Source: a virus. From it: a stretch of 64,000 bases of DNA. Location of the stretch: positions 1 through 64,000 of the IMG/VR virus record IMGVR_UViG_3300046002_006949. One strand, 5' to 3'. The notes under the pieces were generated by a model. That model was not told where the DNA came from. It did not search any database and worked only from the letters and a program-made list of their open reading frames with translations. Every line of letters begins with the position of its first letter. Within the stretch, counting starts at the first letter, position 1. The position numbers and the translations under genes were made by a program. This document shows positions 59,043 to 64,000 of this stretch, in pieces.

Positions 59043-59275
59043 GGGTGGTCCTTCTCAAGCGGGTCAAAAATGTTAGCACACAGAATACATTTCAGCTTTC
59101 TGAAGCCGAGAATCCAGTGAACCATTCCGCATTCACAAACTGGACAGTGCCGCTTTCCCGGCGGCTCGGGGGACTGAGTGCACTCATGACTTTTCATGCC
59201 GCACCCTTTGCACCGGCTCGTCTCGTCACAAACAGGCCGGTCACCTCCACAGAACTTACAGTGGACTGTTATCAC
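59027..59275 (-). CDS. Zinc-ribbon protein, 82 residues
   Basis: GTG start behind GGAGATGAATC. Multiple CxxC motifs (HCKFCGGDRPVC, CKGCGMKSHEC, CPVCECG, KCILCANIF) indicate two or three zinc ribbons arranged in tandem. Such small proteins bind DNA, RNA or RNA polymerase. As an early-block gene it may target host transcription; this is inference. Confidence 0.65.
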   Translation of the reverse strand: MITVHCKFCGGDRPVCDETSRCKGCGMKSHECTQSPEPPGKRHCPVCECGMVHWILGFRKLKCILCANIFDPLEKDHPCSAQ

Positions 59276-59311
59276 GATTCATCTCCTAACAAGTGAAGTA
59301 AGCACACGAAA

Positions 59312-59333
59312 GAGAGGCTCCGCAAAGCCCCTC
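59312..59333 (-). ncRNA. UGCG-loop hairpin 2
   Basis: Transcript GAGGGGCUU-UGCG-GAGCCUCUC with a U-G closing pair. Between genes 59344-59688 and 59027-59275. Sequence differs from the other hairpins but pairing and loop are retained. Confidence 0.7.
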
Positions 59334-59343
59334 CATCCAATGT

Positions 59344-59688
59344 TTACGACAGTTCAGATACTTCAGCAACCGGGGCACTTTCGAACAGTTCCCGGACCCG
59401 CTCGTCAGTAATCGCGGGGTTCCACCCGACGTAGGTTGCATTGAGAGGCACAAGGTCACCCATGTGAAGCATCTCGATCGGTACCTCTGCTTCAAGCTCG
59501 GTGTCCTCGTACCCGAAGTGGTGACGGGCAAACCCCTCGGAGACCGGGACGTTCCGTGAGCTGCGTTCTGACCGATTCCCAGACGTGGCGAAGTACGTAC
59601 TGTCCGGAAGACCAAACAGCCGGCAGTGGTCCAACGCCTTCAGACCGTGGTAAGTGATATCCGGAATAACCAAATTGATTTTGAACAT
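59344..59688 (-). CDS. Unknown acidic protein, 114 residues
   Basis: Starts at ATG 59688 behind AGGGATGAC. FKINLVIPDITYHGLKALDH is followed by charged, helical sequence (VSEGFARHHFGYEDTELEAE). No recognised domain. Flanked by UGCG hairpins on both sides. Confidence 0.55.
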   Translation of the reverse strand: MFKINLVIPDITYHGLKALDHCRLFGLPDSTYFATSGNRSERSSRNVPVSEGFARHHFGYEDTELEAEVPIEMLHMGDLVPLNATYVGWNPAITDERVRELFESAPVAEVSELS

Positions 59689-59726
59689 GTCATCCCTCTC
59701 AAAACTCGTAGCTAAGTAAACACAAT

Positions 59727-59750
59727 GCTGACCCACCGCAGTGGGCCAGC
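59727..59750 (-). ncRNA. UGCG-loop hairpin 3
   Basis: Transcript GCUGGCCCAC-UGCG-GUGGGUCAGC: stem of 10 pairs with C-G closing, compared with hairpin 1 by paired changes. Between genes 59758-60171 and 59344-59688. Confidence 0.75.
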
Positions 59751-59757
59751 GTTACGA

Positions 59758-60171
59758 TCACTCAAACTCAGGACCCACGCAGTACAGGTTCACAAGCTGT
59801 TCCGCCTGATCCATCGGTACTGGTCGGCGGGCACCGTCGAACCAGTCCTTGTACCAGTAGTAGCACCCGGTCAGCTCATCGCCTGTGAACTCAAAGTCAA
59901 ACCCGTCTGATGGGCCACCCCACGATAGCAGGACGGTGTACTTCATGACTTTGTCGACAGACAGCACGTCTTCCAGTTCACGGTCCCTGTGACGCTCACG
60001 GAGGGCGTCAATCAGGTCATCTGACGAATGGTCCGCTGGATCAATGTCGAGGTCAGACGCCCAACTCTGGATGTCCTCGTCGGACATGTCGTCCCAATCG
60101 GGTAACAGATTCTCAAGTGTGCCGATCAGTCGGCTGTTGATCAGCTCTTCACACGTTTTCTGTTCAGTCAT
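59758..60171 (-). CDS. Unknown acidic protein, 137 residues
   Basis: ATG at 60171 (a GTG one codon before is an alternative). Strongly acidic helical first half (DWDDMSDEDIQSWASDLD) and a beta-rich second half (YTVLLSWGGPSDGFDFEFTG). Such compositions occur among small early phage proteins that may mimic nucleic acid. No family known. Confidence 0.6.
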   Translation of the reverse strand: MTEQKTCEELINSRLIGTLENLLPDWDDMSDEDIQSWASDLDIDPADHSSDDLIDALRERHRDRELEDVLSVDKVMKYTVLLSWGGPSDGFDFEFTGDELTGCYYWYKDWFDGARRPVPMDQAEQLVNLYCVGPEFE

Positions 60172-60208
60172 CACTAACCCTCCAAAAGTGTTTAAGAGAA
60201 CACGAGCG

Positions 60209-60228
60209 ACAGGCCCCGCAAGGCCCGT
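60209..60228 (-). ncRNA. UGCG-loop hairpin 4
   Basis: Transcript ACGGGCCU-UGCG-GGGCCUGU, U-G closing pair. Between genes 60262-60696 and 59758-60171. Confidence 0.7.
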
Positions 60229-60261
60229 CTGTCACACCCTCTCAATCGCTCGGCACCTGCA

Positions 60262-60696
60262 CTAGAATATGTATCTGCGGACTTGGTTGATGTCGGCTTT
60301 CAGAGTCTCCCTCCGGGTACAAAGCTCCGCGAGTTCCTGTTCGTAGTCATCACTGTCCTCGTCAAGTTCACTCGACTGGTCATCCAGCTCTGACAGTTCG
60401 CCCTCCAGCTCAGACAGAAGATCCTCCCGGGATTCTTCAAGGTCTCGGGTTTCGTACTCTTCGCCACGAACCTCGATAAAGTCCTCCCCATCAACCCAGT
60501 CGTTCCGGCCGCACCGGTACGCCACCGGGTCCATCGTCTTCAGGACGAACGATGGCATCATACAGCTAAACGGCCCACCGACAGACTCGAACGAGTAACC
60601 CTCGTCAAGCATATCGTCGTACATCTCGTCCGTGTCGATGGCATCGCATTCTGCTTCGACACGGTCCAGCAACTCTTCAATTTTGTCGTCTTTCAC
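60262..60696 (-). CDS. Highly acidic coiled-coil protein, 144 residues
   Basis: GTG start behind GGAGGTGG. Extremely acidic (DDKIEELLDRVEAECDAIDT near the start; QSSELDEDSDDYEQELAEL later), with a long Leu/Glu/Asp coiled-coil in the middle (LLSELEGELSELDDQSSEL). The profile suits a DNA mimic or a host-protein decoy, but nothing specific is recognised. Confidence 0.6.
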   Translation of the reverse strand: MKDDKIEELLDRVEAECDAIDTDEMYDDMLDEGYSFESVGGPFSCMMPSFVLKTMDPVAYRCGRNDWVDGEDFIEVRGEEYETRDLEESREDLLSELEGELSELDDQSSELDEDSDDYEQELAELCTRRETLKADINQVRRYIF

Positions 60697-60719
60697 AACC
60701 CACCTCCGGTCAAAAGAAG

Positions 60720-60766
60720 AACCGCCCGGCAGCGAGGGACGTATCCTCGATTGCCACCGGGCGGTT
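60720..60766 (-). terminator. Large nested hairpin upstream of 60262-60696
   Basis: Outer stem AACCGCCCGG/CCGGGCGGTT (60720-60729 with 60757-60766) and inner stem CGAGG/CCTCG (60733-60737 with 60745-60749). Read leftward it is followed by CTTCTTTT. It stands 24 bases upstream of the GTG of the next gene, so it may be a terminator or leader attenuator; it is different from the UGCG hairpins. Confidence 0.6.
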
Positions 60767-60930
60767 TAGATAATTCTGTTGTGCGTGAAGGTCGCCACCG
60801 TAAGTCTACATGGTCGTTTCCCCTTTCGTGAACCTTAACACCGGGTCAACCAATCGGAATGGCTGACGTAGTGTTCAGGTCGGTAAAGAAACTCTCTCGA
60901 CAGGTCTTTGATCTCAGGTCAGTTTACAAA

Positions 60931-61335
60931 TCAACCACAGAAAGACAAGTACAACCTGCCTTCGTGCATGTACAGATTCCCAGAGAAGCGACCGCTGCCG
61001 GCGTCCCTCTCGTACTGCTCCCAGTTGATTTCGTTCTCATCATCATCCCAACAGCCTGACTCCAGCTCACGGTAGTCACCCGCCGCGGACTGGATGATCA
61101 ACGCCTTCGTCTCGACGTCGGTCCAGGCATCGATCTCTTCGTCGTCCCAGGCTCCCCACGTTCGGATGTAGTCCTTGGCCTCCTGAATCTCTTCAGGTGT
61201 CAGGGTGATCTTGTCCGAGTTGTCCAGAGCGTTGTTCCATGTGATCTTGCCAGCGTCTGGACCCAGCTCAGCCACTGAGGCTGAGTATCTTGGGGCGTAG
61301 TCCTCCAGCAAGAATGACACGTCGATCTCAAGCAT
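60931..61335 (-). CDS. Acidic protein, 134 residues
   Basis: ATG behind AGGGAGGAACCAA. The sequence LEIDVSFLLEDYAPRYSASV and ALDNSDKITLTPEEIQEAKD is followed by an acidic stretch (DDEEIDAWTDVETKA, CWDDDENEINWEQYE) and ends FSGNLYMHEGRLYLSFCG. It resembles other members of this block in acidity but not sequence. Unknown. The gap to the next gene (60697-60930) holds the nested hairpin and nothing else I can name. Confidence 0.6.
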   Translation of the reverse strand: MLEIDVSFLLEDYAPRYSASVAELGPDAGKITWNNALDNSDKITLTPEEIQEAKDYIRTWGAWDDEEIDAWTDVETKALIIQSAAGDYRELESGCWDDDENEINWEQYERDAGSGRFSGNLYMHEGRLYLSFCG

Positions 61336-61373
61336 TTGGTTCCTCCCTTCAAAACCTGTTAAGCACACGATCG

Positions 61374-61393
61374 ACGAGCCTCGCAAGGCCCGT
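61374..61393 (-). ncRNA. UGCG-loop hairpin 5
   Basis: Transcript ACGGGCCU-UGCG-AGGCUCGU with a U-A closing pair. Between genes 61405-61788 and 60931-61335. Conserved GUGACAG precedes and GAUCGUGUG follows. Confidence 0.7.
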
Positions 61394-61404
61394 CTGTCAC
61401 AAGC

Positions 61405-61788
61405 TCAACCGTTCGGCTCATCACTAAAGGACAGTTGACGAAGGTCTCGACCAACAATAGCCGTCAGGTTCCGCAGGTCTCGATCCGTCATCTTGTACCC
61501 AATCTCGGCGGCCATACCCCGGAGAATCTTCGCCAGGACGCTTGTGGCGTTCCGTACGTCGGACTTGTACTCAACCGGGCCTTTCCGTTGACCGAAGGGG
61601 ACCCCCGCTTCCTTCAACGCCTGTTTGACCGTTACGATGGACAGGTTGAAGCCGGTATCCGCCTTCACAGCAGCCTGGATATCAGGCAGAGGGAGGTACA
61701 GTACCTCCACTTTCGTAGTTGGCCGCTCGATCCAGTTCATGAGTGCTTTCATGGACTGAAAGGTCGGCCGGTCTGATGATAGTCTCAC
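61405..61788 (-). CDS. Unknown protein, 127 residues, DNA-binding-like
   Basis: GTG start behind AGGAG. IQAAVKADTGFNLSIVTVKQ and ALKEAGVPFGQRKG read like a small helix-turn-helix with a following basic turn, and the last part is helical (TDRDLRNLTAIVGRDLRQLS). Being more basic than its neighbours it may bind DNA. No family match. Confidence 0.6.
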   Translation of the reverse strand: MRLSSDRPTFQSMKALMNWIERPTTKVEVLYLPLPDIQAAVKADTGFNLSIVTVKQALKEAGVPFGQRKGPVEYKSDVRNATSVLAKILRGMAAEIGYKMTDRDLRNLTAIVGRDLRQLSFSDEPNG

Positions 61789-61831
61789 GTAGATTCTCCT
61801 CTAAACCAAATGATCTGTTAAGCACACGATC

Positions 61832-61853
61832 GGTAGCCACCGCAGTGGCCACC
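61832..61853 (-). ncRNA. UGCG-loop hairpin 6
   Basis: Transcript GGUGGCCAC-UGCG-GUGGCUACC (C-G closing). Between genes 61881-62099 and 61405-61788. Confidence 0.75.
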
Positions 61854-61880
61854 TGTCACAAGCTCAACGCTCCGGACCTG

Positions 61881-62099
61881 CTATTCTATTAAGAACTCAT
61901 CGGCGTCATCCGTATCGAACGGGTAGTCACCATCCAGCAGATCCACCAACCAACCCTCGAACACTGCAACCACGGAAATACTTTCGTCCGGGTAGAGTTT
62001 GGCCAGAGCCAGAGCGGCGTCCATAGGTGATTCACCCTCGAAGTGACCGACGTAACGCAGCCACGTTGTGGTGTAGACTCCAACGATTGTGTACTTCAT
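61881..62099 (-). CDS. Unknown acidic protein, 72 residues
   Basis: ATG overlaps the upstream stop (ATGA). First half beta-like (KYTIVGVYTTTWLRYVGHFE), middle helical (MDAALALAKLYPDES), end strongly acidic (DYPFDTDDADEFLIE). Function unknown. Confidence 0.6.
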   Translation of the reverse strand: MKYTIVGVYTTTWLRYVGHFEGESPMDAALALAKLYPDESISVVAVFEGWLVDLLDGDYPFDTDDADEFLIE

Positions 62100-62641
62100 T
62101 CCTGATCGTCCTCGTACTGCTGAAGGGATTCCTCAATCCAGCACCGAGGCACCACAGCGAACCAGCAGGCATCGGTACACTGATACGTATGGAAGGTGAT
62201 GAACTTGTCTTCCATCGCTTTCGAGATGGACCCGATGCACTGGTATGTTTCAGCCAGTACCATCGCTCGCACGTCCTCAACCCCACAGTCAAGCTCCTCA
62301 GCAATGACTTTCACCTCATGCTGATTCTCGACTTCTTCGATGGCGTAACCGGCCACACAGCAGCCCTGCCCAACCGGTATCGTTGTGAACCGGTGGCCTG
62401 GCTCCATGTCGAATGACCACACATCAAACGCATCACGCAGGTACTCTACCTGCTCGTCTGTGATGCCTGGGAACTGCTCACGAGCATATTCCTCCAGCTT
62501 GTCCTTTGACCACCGGTCCTCCATCACACAATGAGTGTAGGCATCACCCGCGTCACTGTGCTTCTCCTCATACTCCAGGTAAGCCTCATCACACTTGGTG
62601 AGGTATTCACTGAACGCCTTCTGTAATTCTTCAGTAACCAT
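62096..62641 (-). CDS. Acidic helical protein, 181 residues
   Basis: ATG behind GGAGGGTCAA. Charged helices (QKAFSEYLTKCDEAYLEYEE) lead to cysteine-containing beta segments (CCVAGYAIEEVENQHEVKVI; TYQCTDACWFAVVPRCW) and an acidic end. No known domain; six cysteines could bind metal. Preceded by hairpin 7. Confidence 0.6.
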   Translation of the reverse strand: MVTEELQKAFSEYLTKCDEAYLEYEEKHSDAGDAYTHCVMEDRWSKDKLEEYAREQFPGITDEQVEYLRDAFDVWSFDMEPGHRFTTIPVGQGCCVAGYAIEEVENQHEVKVIAEELDCGVEDVRAMVLAETYQCIGSISKAMEDKFITFHTYQCTDACWFAVVPRCWIEESLQQYEDDQE

Positions 62642-62674
62642 TTGACCCTCCTGTTCGGTTTGAATGAACACAAC

Positions 62675-62699
62675 GGTCCCCCGCCGCAGCGGGAGAACC
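62675..62699 (-). ncRNA. UGCG-loop hairpin 7
   Basis: Transcript GGUUCUCCCGC-UGCG-GCGGGGGACC with one bulged base and C-G closing. Between genes 62710-63369 and 62096-62641. Confidence 0.7.
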
Positions 62700-62709
62700 T
62701 TGTAACCAC

Positions 62710-63369
62710 TCAGGCCGGCGAACCATCTTCCTCGAACTCATACTCGTTGGCGATTAGGTTTTCGTCAATCGCCTCGTCAGTCATGTACCAGTCGTACGTC
62801 TTCTCAAGTTGCTGGTACAACCAGTCGGCGAGCCAACGCAGGTTGTTCTCAACAACTTCTTCACGACCACGGTCCTCCATTGGCTCCCACTCGCCCTCCG
62901 AATTCTCAAACTCGTTGAACTCAAACCGCATGGTGTGAGAGTGTGAGTATCGACCAGTGGTTGTGATGTCCACACGGCACGTTGCGTTGTACGGTTGGAC
63001 AAAGTCCACGAACAGACATGCAGCGATGTTGTGCAGGTCCTCATCCAACGGTGCGTGCTCTTTGATCTTCTCAACCATGTCCAGCTCGCCACGGAACTCA
63101 CCAGCAAAACTGGCTCCGTCACCCTGTGAACTGAAACCACTGAAGGCGATTTCCGGCTTCTGTATGGTCCCACCACCCATCAGTCGTACCGTGCTGGTCT
63201 TCAGCTCGATACCGAGGATCTTACAGATGGTCTGGAAGTCATCGAATGTGCAGTCCCACCATTCATCAAACGGGTAGTCATCATGACTGTACCACTCACG
63301 GGCCTTCTCCTTGGCCTCGTCACTCAATTCCTCGAACTTGTAAACCTTGGTCACTTTATCCCTGGGCAT
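62710..63369 (-). CDS. Phage protein of the YkFdELsdeAKekAr type, 219 residues
   Basis: Begins MPRDKVTKVYKFEELSDEAK, the same opening I know from a widely distributed phage family (sometimes labelled antitoxin-like, function unknown). The rest is mixed alpha/beta and acidic (REWYSHDDYPFDEWWDC, CLFVDFVQPYNATCRVDI, EEVVENNLRWLADWLYQQLE). ATG behind GGAGATAAAC. Being in the early block it may act on a host protein. Confidence 0.65.
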   Translation of the reverse strand: MPRDKVTKVYKFEELSDEAKEKAREWYSHDDYPFDEWWDCTFDDFQTICKILGIELKTSTVRLMGGGTIQKPEIAFSGFSSQGDGASFAGEFRGELDMVEKIKEHAPLDEDLHNIAACLFVDFVQPYNATCRVDITTTGRYSHSHTMRFEFNEFENSEGEWEPMEDRGREEVVENNLRWLADWLYQQLEKTYDWYMTDEAIDENLIANEYEFEEDGSPA

Positions 63370-63398
63370 GTTTATCTCCTTTCTGAGAGAACACGATC

Positions 63399-63420
63399 GA
63401 CGAGCCCCGCAAGGCTCGTC
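63399..63420 (-). ncRNA. UGCG-loop hairpin 8
   Basis: Transcript GACGAGCCU-UGCG-GGGCUCGUC with a U-G closing pair. Between genes 63450-64000 and 62710-63369. Confidence 0.75.
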
Positions 63421-63449
63421 TGTCACATCCACTCAACGCACCGGACCTG

Positions 63450-64000
63450 CTATTCACATTCATATACAAGTTCATCAGTCGCAACGGACCAGATGTTGTA
63501 AGGTGCCTTCCCCTCCTCAAACCAGTCAGCCGCCAGACAGTACGTCTTCGGCCCATCAGGACAGAACGTGTCCAGGTTACCAGCACCCGGCACACATGGC
63601 GAGCAGAACTGTGCTCTGGTGTAGACTGGTGATTTGAAGACCCACAGGTTGTTGTCCGATGTGGTCTGAACGGTCAGACCTTCGAATTCATAGGCATACG
63701 GGCCAGACTCATCACGTTCCCAGTCCTGATCCTGCATGACGTTGTCCGCCATGTCAGACAGGTCATCATCGTCAGGCTTGAGACCCAGGTTCTCCATGAC
63801 ATGCCTGAAGCCCTTCTGAAGGCTGTCCTTCAACTCTTCAATAGCCGCTGTGTACCCAACGTCCTCACCGTGAGTGTACACATCATCCATAGCGTAGCAG
63901 TTGACGCTGTGCTGACTGATGATACCGTACCGGATACCAGTCTCCGCGTCTCGGTTGACCGGGCTGCTCGGCCCCGAGTAATCAATACCCGGATCGTTCG
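63450..64000 (-). CDS. Partial gene, phage protein of the IRYGIISQHS type
   Basis: The frame stays open past 63890 to the window edge, so the gene is truncated at its 5' end. Read from the edge it contains GPSSPVNRDAETGIRYGIIS and SVNCYAMDDVYTHGEDV, a signature I recall from hypothetical proteins in other phages (IRYGviSxxSv...). Downstream parts are acidic and helical (KDSLQKGFRHVMENLGLKPD) with cysteines (CSPCVPGAGNLDTFCPDG) that could bind zinc. An ATG at 63890 is internal and should not be taken as start. Function unknown. Confidence 0.7.
   Translation of the reverse strand, partial: NDPGIDYSGPSSPVNRDAETGIRYGIISQHSVNCYAMDDVYTHGEDVGYTAAIEELKDSLQKGFRHVMENLGLKPDDDDLSDMADNVMQDQDWERDESGPYAYEFEGLTVQTTSDNNLWVFKSPVYTRAQFCSPCVPGAGNLDTFCPDGPKTYCLAADWFEEGKAPYNIWSVATDELVYECE

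Noticed and set aside
1-64000. CRISPR array or tRNA genes
   Set aside because: No regular short repeats with uniform spacers were seen, and no cloverleaf with a CCA-type end was recognised by eye; a tRNAscan run would be decisive.

Overview
The window is a contiguous stretch of a tailed double-stranded DNA phage (or prophage) genome. It carries terminase, portal, scaffold, major capsid, tail tube, tail fibre and a full phage replication set, and no ribosomal, tRNA or housekeeping genes were recognised. GC is high (about 57% in the structural genes I counted). The host cannot be named. An FGE-sulfatase fold and cysteine-rich beta domains in the tail genes resemble proteins I associate with Planctomycetes and relatives, but that is a weak inference. 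Both ends of the genome lie outside the window; the last minus-strand gene runs off the right edge.

Layout. (1) 1-790: repeat-rich region with palindromic operator candidates, then one HNH-like gene and a bidirectional terminator. (2) 790-4871, minus strand: a tightly overlapping operon for nucleotide metabolism and accessory functions (MazG-like, DUF5664/MazZ-like dNTP pyrophosphohydrolase, HAD nucleotidase, metallophosphoesterase, HExxH protein, two small membrane proteins). (3) 4872-5564: divergent control region with a leftward and a rightward promoter candidate, operator palindromes and a run of hairpins. (4) 5565-10785, plus: primase-polymerase/helicase, a methyltransferase-like protein, and a protein with two fused serine recombinase catalytic domains; an antisense HTH gene (10736-10966) contains the operon terminator. 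(5) 11094-29746, plus: scaffold, capsid, terminase, portal, connector and tail genes. Capsid genes precede terminase and portal, the reverse of the usual order. (6) 29750-34669: a cassette with an FGE domain inserted into a beta-domain protein, a multidomain glycosyltransferase/methyltransferase and a second methyltransferase; its start is visibly richer in A+T. (7) 34828-41484: two large late proteins; the larger shares its N-terminal module with the protein at 14743. (8) 41542-44163: a coupled membrane/lipoprotein/papain-like protease/thioredoxin-lipoprotein cassette where a lysis module would be expected. (9) 44223-50330: fibre and adhesin genes. (10) 50406-57608: replication operon (DUF2800, DUF2815, family A DNA polymerase, VRR-NUC nuclease, SNF2-type helicase) behind a promoter whose Shine-Dalgarno lies in an inverted repeat. 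(11) 57605-64000, minus: about fifteen small, mostly acidic proteins, separated by a family of eight hairpins that share a UGCG loop.

How it works together (inference): the two minus-strand blocks look like early or host-takeover genes, the plus-strand replication genes are split between 5.5-10.8 kb and 50.4-57.6 kb, and the middle 40 kb is the late virion and lysis region. Most genes overlap the next by 1 or 4 bases (TGATG, ATGA or GTGA), which was used to choose many starts.
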